Part shown: positions 41,104 through 50,560 of the stretch, piece by piece
How positions within the stretch are numbered: the first letter of the stretch is position 1
How the letters are laid out: each line of letters starts with the position of its first letter
Source of the DNA: Dermacoccus abyssi
GTDB taxonomy: Bacteria; Actinomycetota; Actinomycetes; Actinomycetales; Dermatophilaceae
Assembly: GCF_003515945.1 (NCBI RefSeq)
Contig: NZ_QWLM01000008.1
Span: 1 to 64,000 of the forward strand
Direction of reading: 5' to 3'
DNA: 64,000 nucleotides
Notes under the pieces: generated by a model
Told to the model about the DNA's origin: nothing
Seen by the model: the letters and a program-made list of their open reading frames with translations, nothing else
Databases searched by the model: none
Program-made: the position numbers and the translations under genes

Positions 41104-41233
41104 GTGCGCTGGGCCGCGGTAGCCCCGGGTCCCAAATTCAGCCGCCACGAGCGGCCACGTGCCGAGAGGCGCTCCCGGCCCAGCGTGCTTCACGTCGGAA
41201 CGCTCACCTCGCTGCTGCGGGGTGAGCGTTTTC
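41104..41233 (+). ncRNA. Putative structured small RNA (about 130 nt)
   Basis: Framed by a TAGGCT -10 and a hairpin terminator followed by TTTT. Bases 41104-41116 pair with 41176-41188 (perfect CGCTGGGCCG core, wobble pairs at the base). Inside lie GCCGC-CACGA-GCGGC and GTGCC-GAGA-GGCGC, the latter with a GNRA tetraloop. The start of the outer stem coincides with the expected transcription start. It does not show the GGAAGC asymmetric loop of SRP RNA nor a tRNA-like end, and I cannot assign a family. The only sense reading frame (GTG 41104) is Arg/Pro-rich and unconvincing. Confidence 0.4.
41199..41230 (+). terminator. Intrinsic terminator of the putative small RNA
   Basis: AACGCTCACC (41199-41208) pairs with GGTGAGCGTT (41221-41230), a perfect 10-bp stem whose end runs into TTTT on the plus strand. 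It also lies 25 bp beyond the stop of the convergent gene at 41255. Confidence 0.75.
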
Positions 41234-41254
41234 ATGGGGACGGAACCATGGGCC

Positions 41255-41506
41255 TCAGTGCTCGAGCAGGTAGTGCTCGGCGGCGTCCCGACGCGCCTTC
41301 TCGCGGGCCCGTCGTCCCTTGCCGCGCCACTCGCAGACGTGACACACGCCGAAGCTGAAGTTGCCGTCGTCGATGATGCCGGGGGTGTCGGAGAACACGA
41401 TCTCGTCGGGGGTCGGCTCGGCCCCTCGCTCGATGACCTGCTTCTTGCGTCGCTTGAGGATCTTCTTGCGCGACGTTCCCCCGAGCGCGATTGCTTCATT
41501 CGCCAC
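41255..41506 (-). CDS. Small Cys-pair protein (possible zinc-binding)
   Basis: 83 residues. MANEAIALGGTSRKKILKRR and KKQVIERG are very basic; the C-terminal part GVCHVCEWRGKGRRAREKAR has a CxxC that could bind one metal with other ligands, and ends AAEHYLLEH. Conserved in related actinobacteria as far as I recall, without known function. GTG 41506 is supported by CACACT 7 bases upstream. The protein is transcribed toward the putative small RNA and ends shortly before its terminator. Confidence 0.6.
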   Translation of the reverse strand: MANEAIALGGTSRKKILKRRKKQVIERGAEPTPDEIVFSDTPGIIDDGNFSFGVCHVCEWRGKGRRAREKARRDAAEHYLLEH

Positions 41507-41667
41507 GCCCCCAAGTGTGCATGACGTCGTGGTGAACGACAGGCGAAGAGGCCCCGGATATCCGTGTAATGATCATCACGCTTGTGGACGCTTGTCCAAC
41601 TAGGTTGCTTCACCGGTTGGGGTGAGACGCGGGTACGGCTGCAGGCGGACGCTGTTCGAGAAGGACG

Positions 41668-41701
41668 AAGGCCTCCGACACGCGCAGTGTCGGAGGGCCT
41701 T
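41668..41701. terminator. Hairpin in the pstB-41506 intergenic region
   Basis: AAGGCCTCCGACAC (41668-41681) pairs with GTGTCGGAGGGCCTT across a 5-base loop. A -10-like TAGGTT near 41610 on the plus strand would make this the end of a roughly 90-nt transcript; in the minus direction it would be the last of several hairpins after pstB. Confidence 0.55.
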
Positions 41702-41726
41702 GCCGAAGCCAGAGGTAGTGAACCTC

Positions 41727-42087
41727 GCTCAGCGATTCTTTCCTGGCTGAGCTCGGTGCGGCGCTCCGGTCCGGTGCTCGCTACGCTGCGCTCCGATCCT
41801 CACGCCGCTTCGATGCGCGACTCCGTACGCCCGGAGCCCGGGGCACCATCCTCGCTTCGCTGCGGTGGTACCCCGGGCTCCGTTCTTCGTCGACACGACC
41901 TCCGCTCAGCCGATTCCTTCTTGGCTGAGCTCGGTGCGGCGCTCCGGTCCGGTGCTCGCTACGCTGCGCTCCGATCCTCACGCCGCATTCGCTCAGCCGA
42001 TTCCTTCTTGGCTGAGCTCGGTGCGGCGCTCCGGTCCGGTGCTCGCTACGCTGCGCTCCGATCCTCACGCCGCATTCGCTCAGCCGA
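41727..42087 (-). repeat. 87-bp hairpin-bearing repeats downstream of pstB
   Basis: Two identical 87-bp units (41904-41990 and 41991-42077) plus the first 10 bases of a third that includes the pstB stop codon, and a diverged single copy at 41727-41808. Each unit carries GCTCAGCC-N11-GGCTGAGC, a perfect 8-bp hairpin, and further GC-rich dyads. Between the diverged and tandem copies lies another perfect hairpin, CGGAGCCCGGGG (41832-41843) with 41871-41882. The whole 41507-42079 stretch has no gene. Likely serves as tandem terminators or as 3' protection of the pst message. Confidence 0.9.
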
Positions 42088-42856
42088 AGCGGCCCGAGAT
42101 GTAGTCCTCCGTCGCCCGCTGATCCGGGTTCGAGAACATCTTCTGCGTGTCGTTCATCTCGACGAGCATGCCCGGCTTGCCGGTGGCCTCGAGGTTGAAG
42201 AACGCCGTGCGGTCGGCCACGCGGGCGGCCTGCTGCATGTTGTGCGTGACGATGACGATGGTGTACTCGCTCTTGAGCTCGTTCATCAGGTCCTCGATGG
42301 CGAGGGTCGAGATGGGGTCGAGCGCCGAGCACGGCTCGTCCATGAGGAGCACGTCGGGGGAGACCGCGATCGCGCGGGCGATGCACAGACGCTGCTGCTG
42401 ACCACCGGAGAGGCCGGCGCCCGGCTTGTCGAGGCGGTCCTTCACCTCGTCCCACAGGTTCGCGCCGCGCAGCGACTGCTCCATCTTCTCCTTGAGCACC
42501 TTCTTGTCCTTGACGCCGTTGAGGCGCAGGCCCGCGACGACGTTGTCACCGATGGACATCGTCGGGAACGGGTTCGGGCGCTGGAAGACCATGCCGACGG
42601 TGCGGCGCACGGCCACCGGGTCGACGCCCGGGCCGTAGAGGTCTTCGTTGTCGAGGAGCACCTTGCCCTCGACGCGACCGCCCGGGATCACCTCGTGCAT
42701 GCGGTTGAGGGTGCGCAGGAACGTCGACTTGCCACAGCCGGACGGGCCGATGAAGGCCGTGACCGAACGGGGCTCGATGACCATCGACGCATCCTTGACG
42801 GCGAGGAAGTCACCGTAGAAGACGTTGAGGTTCTGAACGTCGATCCGCTTGCTCAT
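42080..42856 (-). CDS. pstB: Phosphate ABC transporter ATPase (PstB)
   Basis: 258 residues. Walker [10 protein letters not shown], PstB-typical [34 protein letters not shown], signature [15 protein letters not shown], Walker [14 protein letters not shown], switch [17 protein letters not shown]. Energises PstCA for high-affinity phosphate uptake. ATG 42856 is 42 bp after the pstA stop in the pstS-C-A-B order. Its stop codon lies inside the first bases of an 87-bp repeat unit. Confidence 0.97.
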   Translation of the reverse strand: MSKRIDVQNLNVFYGDFLAVKDASMVIEPRSVTAFIGPSGCGKSTFLRTLNRMHEVIPGGRVEGKVLLDNEDLYGPGVDPVAVRRTVGMVFQRPNPFPTMSIGDNVVAGLRLNGVKDKKVLKEKMEQSLRGANLWDEVKDRLDKPGAGLSGGQQQRLCIARAIAVSPDVLLMDEPCSALDPISTLAIEDLMNELKSEYTIVIVTHNMQQAARVADRTAFFNLEATGKPGMLVEMNDTQKMFSNPDQRATEDYISGRFG

Positions 42857-42898
42857 ATGACTCAGTTTCCTTCGAAGTCGTATCCGACGATGCGGATG

Positions 42899-43804
42899 TC
42901 AGTTCTTGACCTTGCTGAAACGGCCCACGAGGCGGCCCAGCAGGTTGAGGATGAGAACGAGGAGGATGAGGGTGCACGCGGCAGCCCAAACGCGCTCGTT
43001 CGTTGCCGGAACGGCCATGTTGTCGCGGCCCTCGTTGATCATCGTCGGCAGCGTTCCCATGAGGCCGTCGAAGAGGTTCGTCGAGAGCGACTTGAAGTAG
43101 GGCCCGAGGATGATGAGCGGTGCCGTCTCACCCATGACGCGGGCGAGGCCGAGCAGGATGCCCGTCACGATGCCGGAGAAGGCAGTCGGGAGCACGATCT
43201 TCATGATCGTCTTCCACTTCGGCACACCGAGCGCGTACGAGGCCTCACGCAGTTCGTTCGGCACGAGCTTGAGCATCTCCTCCGTCGAGCGCACGACCAC
43301 GGGGATCATGAGCAGGACGAGGGCGAGGCAGACCGCGAACGGGATGCGGTCGAGGCCGAAGGTCGTCACCCACAGGGCGTAGACGAACAGAGCCGCGACG
43401 ATCGAGGGAATACCCGTGAGGATGTCCACCATGAAGCTGACAGCCTTGGCGAGGCGGCCGCGGCCGTACTCGACGAGGTAGACAGCGGTGAAGACACCGA
43501 TCGGAACGGCGATGAGAGCCGTGACGAAGGCCTGGATGAGCGTGCCCTGGATCGCGTGGGCAGCACCGCCGGCCTGTTCGCGGCGGCCGACACCGCGCTG
43601 GCTCTCGGTCCACCAACCCACGTCGAGAAGCAGACGGCCGCCCTTGGAGATGACGGTCCACATGATCCAGACCAGCGGGACGAGCGCGATGAGGAACGCG
43701 GCCCACATGACCACCTTGGCGATGGTGTTCTTCGCCGCGCGGCCACCGGACTGGCCCTTCTTGCCCAGGCTTCCGGAAGCCTGGTCCACAGTTGCCGTGC
43801 TCAT
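42899..43804 (-). CDS. pstA: Phosphate ABC transporter permease (PstA)
   Basis: 301 residues with six membrane helices after a 30-residue Gly/Lys head. Permease EAA-type loop: EMLKLVPNELREASYALGVP and KWKTIMKIVLPTAFSGIVTG. The longer periplasmic insert after helix 1 (GWWTESQRGVGRREQAGGAA) is common in actinobacterial PstA. ATG 43804 overlaps the pstC stop by 4 bp, so translation is coupled. Confidence 0.96.
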   Translation of the reverse strand: MSTATVDQASGSLGKKGQSGGRAAKNTIAKVVMWAAFLIALVPLVWIMWTVISKGGRLLLDVGWWTESQRGVGRREQAGGAAHAIQGTLIQAFVTALIAVPIGVFTAVYLVEYGRGRLAKAVSFMVDILTGIPSIVAALFVYALWVTTFGLDRIPFAVCLALVLLMIPVVVRSTEEMLKLVPNELREASYALGVPKWKTIMKIVLPTAFSGIVTGILLGLARVMGETAPLIILGPYFKSLSTNLFDGLMGTLPTMINEGRDNMAVPATNERVWAAACTLILLVLILNLLGRLVGRFSKVKN

Positions 43805-44832
43805 TCGGAGAAGGCCTTCCTGCGTTCGATGACGATGCGGGCGAGCGAGTTGACGATGAACGTCAGGATGAACAGCACGAGACCCGCCGCGATGTAGGCG
43901 CCGGTCTTCGTCGGGTTGTCGAACTCACCTGCGTTGTTGGCGATCTTCGAGGCGAAGGTCTCACCGCCGGTGAACAGCGACCAGCTCCAGGGTGCGTTCG
44001 GGGCGAGCGCCGACACGATCATCATGACGGCGACGGTCTCACCGAGCGCGCGGCCGAGACCGAGCATGGAGGCCGAGATGATGCCGGGCTTGCCGAAGGG
44101 GAGCACCGCGGTGCGGATGACCTCCCACTTCGTCGCACCGAGCGCGGTGGCAGCGTCCTTGTGCGCCTGCGGCGTCTGCGCGAAGACCTCGCGCGAGAGT
44201 GCCGTGATGATCGGCAGGATCATGATGGCGAGGATCACGCTGACGAAGAAGATCGTGCTTCCCGCACTGGTCTGCGTCTTCTCGAAGAAGGGCAGCCAGC
44301 CGAGCACCGACGTCAGGACGTTCTGTACGGGCTGGAAGTGCGGGCCGATGGTGAACACGCCCCACAGGCCGTACACGATCGACGGGACCGCGGCGAGCAG
44401 ATCGATCAACGCTGCACCAGGCTTGGCCAGCCACGACGGGGCGTACTGGGTGAGGAACAAAGCGATGCACACCGAGAACGGCACCGCGATGGCCATAGCG
44501 ACCAGCGAGGTGGCGACGGTGACCCACAGCAGGCGGGCGATACCGAACTGCAGCGGGTTGGTGTCGACGTTCCAGTCCTGCGAGAGCAGGAAGTTCGAGT
44601 CGTTGTTCGTCAGGGCGGGGATCGCCTGGATGACGAGGAAGGCGCCGACGAGGGTGACGAGGGCGACGACGAGGATGCCTGCGCCCGACGCGAGTCCGGC
44701 GAAGATCTTGTCGCCCAGACGGCCGGTCGAGGCACCGTCGCTAGAGGGTGTGCGCCCTTCCGGGCCGCCCTCGTGCAGGTCGTCGTCCGGGCCGGGAGTG
44801 TCGGCCGCGGAGACGCCGGTGATTGAACTCAT
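43801..44832 (-). CDS. pstC: Phosphate ABC transporter permease (PstC)
   Basis: 343 residues. A 50-residue charged N-terminal extension precedes six membrane helices; IVYGLWGVFTIGPHFQPVQN and the EAA loop AHKDAATALGATKWEVIRTA with VLPFGKPGIISASMLGLGRA identify PstC. It pairs with PstA to form the channel. ATG 44832 is 137 bp after pstS with a strong hairpin in the gap, so pstC expression is likely lower than pstS. Confidence 0.96.
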   Translation of the reverse strand: MSSITGVSAADTPGPDDDLHEGGPEGRTPSSDGASTGRLGDKIFAGLASGAGILVVALVTLVGAFLVIQAIPALTNNDSNFLLSQDWNVDTNPLQFGIARLLWVTVATSLVAMAIAVPFSVCIALFLTQYAPSWLAKPGAALIDLLAAVPSIVYGLWGVFTIGPHFQPVQNVLTSVLGWLPFFEKTQTSAGSTIFFVSVILAIMILPIITALSREVFAQTPQAHKDAATALGATKWEVIRTAVLPFGKPGIISASMLGLGRALGETVAVMMIVSALAPNAPWSWSLFTGGETFASKIANNAGEFDNPTKTGAYIAAGLVLFILTFIVNSLARIVIERRKAFSE

Positions 44833-44919
44833 GAGGTATTCCTGCCTCTTGCGTACTGATCGATCGGTCGAAGGTGACGCCCATATCTGCAGTCGATCCG
44901 TGTGCTCGGAACGTGCCGC

Positions 44920-44954
44920 GGGGTGCTCGGGGCGGAAACCCCCCCGAGCACCCC
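44920..44954 (-). terminator. Attenuating hairpin between pstS and pstC
   Basis: GGGGTGCTCGGGG (44920-44932) and CCCCGAGCACCCC (44942-44954) form a perfect 13-bp stem 15 bp after the pstS stop. Placed inside the operon, it would let most transcripts end after pstS and protect the pstS message. Confidence 0.75.
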
Positions 44955-44969
44955 GTCAGGCGTCAACCG

Positions 44970-46094
44970 TCACTTGATGGCGTTGACGGCCGTCTTGACC
45001 TTCTCCTGGACGGAGGACGGCAGCGGAGCGTAGCCCTGCTCCTCGAGGCCCTTCTGCACGTCCGCGCTCGCGAAGTGGTTGAGGAAGGCCTTGACGGACT
45101 TGCCCGTCTCGGCGTCCGCGTACTTCGAGCAGACGATTTCGTACGTGACGAGGACGATCGGGTAGGTGCCCTTCTCCTTCGTCGTGTAGTCCAGCTTCAG
45201 GCGAAGGTCGTTGCCCTTGCCGTCGATCTTGGCGGCCTCGACGGCCTTACCGGCCGACTCGCCCGTGAGCTCGACCGCGCCGGCGCCGTTGTCGATCTTG
45301 GCGACCTGGAGGCCGTTGTCCTGCGCGGCCGACCACTCGGCGTACGTGATGCCACCGTCGGTGGACTTCACGGCGGAGGCGACACCGGCGGTCTTGGCCT
45401 TGCCCTCACCCTTACCCGTCCACTTCTTGGCGGGCTCGGCCGTCCAGTTGTCCTTGGCCGCACCGTTGAGGTACTTCGTGAAGTTCTCCGTCGTACCCGA
45501 CTCGTCGGAACGGAAGAAGACCTTGATGTCCTTGGACGGGAGGGTGACGCCCGAGTTGATCTTGGCGATCGCCGGGTCGTTCCACTTCGTGATCTTGCCG
45601 TTGAAGATGTCGGCGAGGACGGCCGGCGTCAGCGTGATCGGGTCCTTGACGTCCTTGAGGTTGTACGACACGGCGATCGGGCCGGTCACCATCGGGATGT
45701 TCCAGGCGTCGGAGCCACAGGCCGTCTTGGCCTCGTTGACCTCGATCTTGCCGTCCTTCTCCTTCGTCTTGAGCGCGGAGTCGGAGCCGGCGAAGTTGAC
45801 CTGCTTCGCGATGAACTGCTTGATGCCGTTACCCGAACCGGTGCCGTTGTACGTCACGGTCGCGTCGGAGCAGTTCTCGCCGTAGGAGTTGATGGCCTCC
45901 TGGATGGCGTTGTCCTGGGCGGTCGAACCCTCGGCCTTGAGGGCCTTCGTGCCGCACTCGGAGGCGGCCGAGTCGCCGCCAGAAGCCTCGGAGGACGAGT
46001 TGTCGGAGCCTGACGTCTCGCTGCCACAGGCGCTCAGGGCGAGGGCGCTCGCGAGGGCGACGCTGGAGATGCGGGCAATGCTCGTGATCTTCAC
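44970..46094 (-). CDS. pstS: Phosphate-binding lipoprotein (PstS)
   Basis: 374 residues. Lipoprotein signal peptide VKITSIARISSVALASALAL with lipobox LSAC, then a Ser/Gly-rich linker with acidic residues. Phosphate site motifs: GSTAQDNAIQE, VTYNGTGSGNGIKQFI, NFAGSDSALK, VFFRSDESGTTENFTKYLNG. It captures phosphate outside the membrane for PstCAB. GTG 46094 gives a proper signal peptide and has AGAGGT upstream; an ATG at 46130 is also in frame. A PHO box lies 92 bp upstream. Confidence 0.96.
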   Translation of the reverse strand: MKITSIARISSVALASALALSACGSETSGSDNSSSEASGGDSAASECGTKALKAEGSTAQDNAIQEAINSYGENCSDATVTYNGTGSGNGIKQFIAKQVNFAGSDSALKTKEKDGKIEVNEAKTACGSDAWNIPMVTGPIAVSYNLKDVKDPITLTPAVLADIFNGKITKWNDPAIAKINSGVTLPSKDIKVFFRSDESGTTENFTKYLNGAAKDNWTAEPAKKWTGKGEGKAKTAGVASAVKSTDGGITYAEWSAAQDNGLQVAKIDNGAGAVELTGESAGKAVEAAKIDGKGNDLRLKLDYTTKEKGTYPIVLVTYEIVCSKYADAETGKSVKAFLNHFASADVQKGLEEQGYAPLPSSVQEKVKTAVNAIK

Positions 46095-46146
46095 GGTAGG
46101 AGTACCTCTCGAAAACTGGATTCCGGGCATGCGCCTGGACGTGATG

Positions 46147-46152
46147 GAACAT
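46147..46152 (-). promoter_or_regulatory. Candidate pstS -10 region
   Basis: A TATGTT on the minus strand near 46150 lies about 34 bases downstream of the PHO box and 53 bases before GTG 46094, the expected position for a PhoP-activated promoter. No good -35 is present, as expected for an activator-dependent promoter. Confidence 0.35.
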
Positions 46153-46185
46153 AGGCGTCGAGAGTGACCGGATGGCCCTGCTTCG

Positions 46186-46202
46186 GTGAACGGAGCGTGA
46201 AC
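46186..46202 (-). promoter_or_regulatory. PHO box upstream of pstS
   Basis: On the minus strand GTTCACGCTCC is followed directly by GTTCACCGAAG: two 11-bp direct-repeat units with the GTTCAC core of actinobacterial PhoP sites, 11 bases apart. This predicts induction of pstSCAB under phosphate limitation. Confidence 0.75.
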
Positions 46203-46261
46203 GTGACGCCCGCCCGAATGAGATGTGCATCACATCCGTTTCCGACCGGCGGTTGGCCGCG

Positions 46262-47245
46262 TCAGCGTTCGAGCACAGGCGTGCGCAACCGCTCGACCGA
46301 GATCACCTGAGCGTTCGCTCCCGAGCCCAGCATCTGACACACGAGAACCTCGCCCTTGTCCATGCCGTTGGCCTTGATACGACCGAGCAGGCGACGGGCC
46401 GGAGATCCCTTCGGAGCGTGCTCGGACAGCGTTGCGACGAGCGCCGGCAGGAGTGGGCGGTGGGTGCACAACGCGACCGGTAGACCGCGTTCGAACGCCT
46501 TGACGAGCTGTCGCCCGGCCTTGGCGGGGGAGACCTCGAAGGTCTCCTCGGACAACGCGGCCTTCGTGCGAAGCGGCGTGCCCGTGGCGTTCGTGAACGG
46601 CTTGACCGTCTGGACGCAGCGGGCCGACGACGACGAGACGACGCGCTCGGGCGTCCACGCACGGAGGACCGGAACGAGGGCCTTCGCGCGCTGCTTGCCG
46701 CGATCACTCAGGGGGCGTCGAGCGTCGTCGGAACCGCGGTAGGCAGAGCGGGCTTGAGCGTGAGAGTGACGTACGAGCAGCAACGGCCACGTCTCGAGGC
46801 GCCCGGTGAGCTCCGCTTCGACGAGCGCGTCGAGTGGCAGGTGATCCCGCGAGTAGCTCAGCTTGCGCCGGGCATTCTCAACGGTGAGCCAGCGGACCTC
46901 GTCGACCTCGTGGTCGAGCGCGCCACTGCCGCCGACGACCTCGGCCGCCCAGTAGCGCACCACCTTGGTGCTGCCGTTGGCGAGGCCGTAGACGAGTTCG
47001 GGCAGCGGAATGCCGAGACGGACGGCCAGACCCGTCTCCTCGAGCACCTCGCGCACAGCCGCCTCGGCGAACGTCTCGCCGGGGTCGAGTTTGCCCTTGG
47101 GCCAGGACCAGTCGTCGTAGCGGGCGCGGTGGACGAGCGCCACCTCGAGGCGTCCCTGACGGCGGCGCCACACGAGCGCGCCGGCGGCAGGAACGACCTG
47201 GGGGTTGCCGCGCCGGGCGTGGTTCACCCGGTTCGCCGGGCTCAC
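46262..47245 (-). CDS. MutT1-like Nudix hydrolase fused to a histidine phosphatase domain
   Basis: 327 residues. N-terminal Nudix domain with the full box [20 protein letters not shown] followed by TGL; C-terminal histidine phosphatase domain starting [20 protein letters not shown] (RHxH) with a second His in [11 protein letters not shown]. This two-domain layout is that of mycobacterial MutT1, which degrades 8-oxo-(d)GTP and diadenosine polyphosphates. GTG 47245 overlaps the ppk stop codon (GTGA), so it is translated together with ppk. Confidence 0.92.
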   Translation of the reverse strand: MSPANRVNHARRGNPQVVPAAGALVWRRRQGRLEVALVHRARYDDWSWPKGKLDPGETFAEAAVREVLEETGLAVRLGIPLPELVYGLANGSTKVVRYWAAEVVGGSGALDHEVDEVRWLTVENARRKLSYSRDHLPLDALVEAELTGRLETWPLLLVRHSHAQARSAYRGSDDARRPLSDRGKQRAKALVPVLRAWTPERVVSSSSARCVQTVKPFTNATGTPLRTKAALSEETFEVSPAKAGRQLVKAFERGLPVALCTHRPLLPALVATLSEHAPKGSPARRLLGRIKANGMDKGEVLVCQMLGSGANAQVISVERLRTPVLER

Positions 47246-49635
47246 CGGCGGCGGCCCTTGCGGCGACGCTTGGAGTAGGCCTCGATGAGGTCGGCTTGGT
47301 AGTCGTGCTTCGGCTCGCCGTTGGCGAGGAGATTCTCACGGTGCCAGCGGCCCTCGGCGTCGAGACGCCACGACGACGTCTCGTCGCTCATGCCTGCGGC
47401 GACGAGGTCCACGAGCGTTGAGACCTGGCGCTCGTCCGTGAGCCCGACGAGAGCCTCCACGCGCCGGTCGAGGTTGCGGTGCATCATGTCGGCGCTGCCG
47501 ATATAGACCGTCGGCTCCTTGCCCTCGATCTCGAAGATGAAGACGCGGCTGTGCTCGAGGAAGCGACCGAGAATCGAGCGGACCTCGATGTTCTCGCTGA
47601 GACCCGGCACACCGGGGCGCAGGGCGCAGATGCCGCGTACGAGCACGTTCACCTTCACGCCGGCCTGCGAGGCGCGGTAACAGGCGTCGATGATCTGCTC
47701 GTCCACGATCGAGTTCACCTTGATCGAGACGGTGGCCTTCTTGCCCGACTTGGCGGCCTCGATGCAGGCGTCGATGCGTTCGAGCAGCCCGCTGCGAACC
47801 GAGCGCGGGGCGACGAGCAGGCGCTTGAACTTGGCGCGCGGGGCCATGCCCGAGAGCTGGTTGAACAGGCGTCCGATGTCCTCGCCCACGTCCGGGTCGG
47901 TGGTGAGCAGGCCCAGGTCTTCGTACAGGCGCGCCGTCTTCGGGTTGTAGTTGCCGGTGCCGACGTGGCAGTAGCGGCGGATGCCGTCGCCCTCGTGACG
48001 CACGACGAGGCACAGCTTGGCGTGCGTCTTGAGCCCCACCATGCCGTAGACGACGTGGACGCCCGCGCGCTCGAGCTTGCGGGCCCAGGAGATGTTGTTC
48101 TCCTCGTCGAAGCGGGCCTTGATCTCGACGACGGCGAGCACCTGCTTGCCGGCCTGCGCGGCGTCGATGAGCGCCGTGATGATGGGGGAGTTTCCGCTCG
48201 TGCGGTAGAGCGTCTGCTTGATCGCGAGGACGTCCGGGTCGGCGGCGGCCTGCTCGACGAACGCCTGCACCGACGTCGAGAACGAGTCGTACGGGTGGTG
48301 CAGCAGGATGTCGCTGCTGCGCATCGCGCCGAGGATGTCGGGGGCTTCGGAGCGCTCGACGGGTGCGAGCAGCGGGTGCGTCTTCGGCAGGAAGCGCGGC
48401 CACTGCAGCTCGCTGCGGTCGAGATCGGCGATGTCGCCGAGGCCACGCAGGTCGAGCGGTTCGGGCAGGCGGAAGACCTCGTCGTCGCTCACGCCGAGTT
48501 CGCGGGTGAGCAGTTCGAGGACGTGGGCGTCCATGTCGTCGGCCACCTCGAGGCGCACAGCCGCACCGAAACGACGACGCGTCAGTTCCTTCTCGAGAGC
48601 CGTGAGGAGGTTCTCCGCGTCGTCCTCCTCCACCTCGAGATCCTCGTTGCGGGTGACGCGGAAGGTGAAGTGCTCTCGCACCTCCATGCCGGGGAAGAGC
48701 ACGTCGAGGTGCTCGGCGATGACGTCCTCGAGCGTGACGAAGCGGGCGTGGTAGAGCGCGTCCTCGTCCGGCCCTGCAGGCAGCTTCACCATGCGGGGCA
48801 GCAGCGGCGGCACCTTGACGCGGGCGAAGTGCTCGCGCTCCGTCTTCGGATCGATGAGCAGGACGGCCAGGTTGACCGACAGGCCCGAGATGTAGGGGAA
48901 CGGGTGCGCCGGGTCGACGGCGAGCGGCGTGAGGACGGGGAAGACCTGCGACTCGAAGTAGCGGCGCAGGTACTCGCGGTCGGCCTCCGTCAGCTGTGTC
49001 GGCTTGAGCAGCTGGATGCCCTCGTCCTCGAGCGCCGGGCGCACCTGGCGCTGAAAGACGCCCGCGTGGAGATCCATGAGGTCGTGCGAGGCGCGGGTGA
49101 GGTCGTCGAGGAGCTCGCGCGGTTCGAGGCCGGACGCCGAACGCACGGCGAGACCAGCAGCGATGCGGCGCTTGAGGCCGGCGACTCGCACCATGAAGAA
49201 CTCGTCGAGGTTGCTCGAGAAGATCGACAGGAAGCGGGCGCGCTCGAGCAGCGGCACGTTCGGGTCGGTGGAGAGCTGCAGGACGCGCTCGTTGAACTGC
49301 AGCCACGACATCTCACGGTCGAGGAAGCGATCGCCCGGCAGATCGTTCGGAGCCTTGTCGCGTTCGGCGTCAGGGCGGGGAGCGTTCTCGGCGGCCCGCG
49401 GGCGTGCGGCGGCGCGGGGCTTGAACCGGGCGACGGCAGCCGACGACGTGGTGTTCGGCGCGGGTGGCGCCACCTCGCCGGTGCCCGTTGCTGCATCCAG
49501 CGTGGCGTCGGCGCCGGCCGGAGTGGCGGTACGTGCACTTGCCGGCGTCTGCTTGCCGGAGCCGCTCTTGGCCGGCGTGCGCTTGCTCGCGGAGGCCTTC
49601 GGGGTGTTTTTCGAACCGGAGGTCGAGGCAGTCAT
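47242..49635 (-). CDS. ppk: Polyphosphate kinase (PPK1)
   Basis: 797 residues; the first about 95 residues are a Ser/Thr/Ala/Lys-rich extension, and the conserved enzyme starts at [53 protein letters not shown], and the active-site region [16 protein letters not shown] plus [20 protein letters not shown] carry the two catalytic histidines. It makes polyphosphate from ATP reversibly. ATG 49635 has TAACGA 7 bases upstream. It sits between mutT1-like and mshD genes, next to the pst operon, consistent with phosphate storage. Confidence 0.96.
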   Translation of the reverse strand: MTASTSGSKNTPKASASKRTPAKSGSGKQTPASARTATPAGADATLDAATGTGEVAPPAPNTTSSAAVARFKPRAAARPRAAENAPRPDAERDKAPNDLPGDRFLDREMSWLQFNERVLQLSTDPNVPLLERARFLSIFSSNLDEFFMVRVAGLKRRIAAGLAVRSASGLEPRELLDDLTRASHDLMDLHAGVFQRQVRPALEDEGIQLLKPTQLTEADREYLRRYFESQVFPVLTPLAVDPAHPFPYISGLSVNLAVLLIDPKTEREHFARVKVPPLLPRMVKLPAGPDEDALYHARFVTLEDVIAEHLDVLFPGMEVREHFTFRVTRNEDLEVEEDDAENLLTALEKELTRRRFGAAVRLEVADDMDAHVLELLTRELGVSDDEVFRLPEPLDLRGLGDIADLDRSELQWPRFLPKTHPLLAPVERSEAPDILGAMRSSDILLHHPYDSFSTSVQAFVEQAAADPDVLAIKQTLYRTSGNSPIITALIDAAQAGKQVLAVVEIKARFDEENNISWARKLERAGVHVVYGMVGLKTHAKLCLVVRHEGDGIRRYCHVGTGNYNPKTARLYEDLGLLTTDPDVGEDIGRLFNQLSGMAPRAKFKRLLVAPRSVRSGLLERIDACIEAAKSGKKATVSIKVNSIVDEQIIDACYRASQAGVKVNVLVRGICALRPGVPGLSENIEVRSILGRFLEHSRVFIFEIEGKEPTVYIGSADMMHRNLDRRVEALVGLTDERQVSTLVDLVAAGMSDETSSWRLDAEGRWHRENLLANGEPKHDYQADLIEAYSKRRRKGRRR

Positions 49636-49642
49636 GCCCCTA

Positions 49643-49648
49643 TCGTTA
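49643..49648 (-). promoter_or_regulatory. -10-like TAACGA before ppk
   Basis: TAACGA, 7-base gap, ATG 49635. The sixth base is A instead of T. Confidence 0.3.
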
Positions 49649-50548
49649 CAGGCTCTCGGCGCCGGTGTGAACGTAGAGGACGTCCTGAGCCGATTTGTGG
49701 AATCCGCGACGTGTGTAGGTGGCCTTGGCGGGCTCGTTGTCGCCCTCGACGTAGAGCTCGACCTCGTGGACGCCGAGCCCGGCGAGGTGGGCCAGCCCGA
49801 GGTTCGTCAGCGGTCCGGCGAGCCCGCGGCCCTGGTAGGCCGGTGCGACGGCGACGACGTACACCTCGCCCGTGTCGCTGCCGGGCTCACGCTTCGTCCA
49901 GTGCGACGCGGCCAGTTCGCCGCTCGGCTCGTGCCACACGAGAATGAGCCCTTCGCGCTCGAACCACTCCTCTGCCATACGCGCGCGCAGGTCGTCCATC
50001 GTCATACGGCCCTGCTCGGGGTGGTGGACGAAGGCCGCCGCGTTCACGTCGAGCCAGGCCCGGGCCTGGTCGTCACTGCCGTCGAAGGGACGGGCGACGA
50101 ACCCCCCGGGGAGCTCGACGTCGAACGTCTCCTCGGGGCTGACCTCGCGGCTCATCTGCCACAGGTCGCGCACGCGTTCCAGACCGAGCGCCTCGGCCAG
50201 GGCGCGCGCACTCTCGAAGTCGCCGTGGGCCCACACGCCGTAACGCTCGACGTTCTCCCCTTCGGCAGCGAGCAGCGCCGTGGCGACGCCCCGGCGGCGA
50301 TGCTCGGGGTGCGTCACGAGATCGCACGCGGCGCCGTCGCCCTCGGCGTCGACGAGGACGCCCACGATCGTTTCGTCGCTGTCGCCCTCGGCAACGCGCA
50401 CCACGCTGTCGCCGGCGCCACGCTGGATCGCCAGGCGCGACTCCTCGTTGAGCGCGCCGACACCGTCGACCGCCTCGGCGCTCGCGGCGAGGGCGAGGAT
50501 CGCGGCGGAGTCGTCTGGAAGATCGGCGGGGCGTACGCGAAAGATCAT
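49646..50548 (-). CDS. mshD: Mycothiol synthase (MshD)
   Basis: 300 residues, two tandem GNAT domains. It acetylates Cys-GlcN-Ins in the last step of mycothiol synthesis. N-terminal domain includes [21 protein letters not shown]-terminal acetyl-CoA site [20 protein letters not shown] with [20 protein letters not shown] and RGFH. ATG 50548 has TAGGGT 6 bases upstream, so the message is probably leaderless. It lies 10 bp from glnR on the same strand, an order also known from mycobacteria and streptomycetes. Confidence 0.94.
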   Translation of the reverse strand: MIFRVRPADLPDDSAAILALAASAEAVDGVGALNEESRLAIQRGAGDSVVRVAEGDSDETIVGVLVDAEGDGAACDLVTHPEHRRRGVATALLAAEGENVERYGVWAHGDFESARALAEALGLERVRDLWQMSREVSPEETFDVELPGGFVARPFDGSDDQARAWLDVNAAAFVHHPEQGRMTMDDLRARMAEEWFEREGLILVWHEPSGELAASHWTKREPGSDTGEVYVVAVAPAYQGRGLAGPLTNLGLAHLAGLGVHEVELYVEGDNEPAKATYTRRGFHKSAQDVLYVHTGAESL

Positions 50549-50554
50549 GCAACC

Positions 50555-50560
50555 ACCCTA
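50555..50560 (-). promoter_or_regulatory. -10 hexamer TAGGGT of mshD
   Basis: TAGGGT, 6-base gap, ATG 50548. It overlaps the last codons of glnR, so mshD can be transcribed independently. Confidence 0.5.

Noticed and set aside
41104-41233. SRP RNA, tmRNA or 6C RNA
   Set aside because: The GGAAGC loop of SRP RNA, a tRNA-like end and the C-rich loops of 6C RNA are all missing.
41904-42077. CRISPR array
   Set aside because: Repeats are directly adjacent without spacers, and no cas gene is present.
41781-42455. Minus-strand frame encoding a twice-repeated 29-residue peptide
   Set aside because: It is only the translation of the 87-bp DNA repeat (29 codons) and overlaps pstB.
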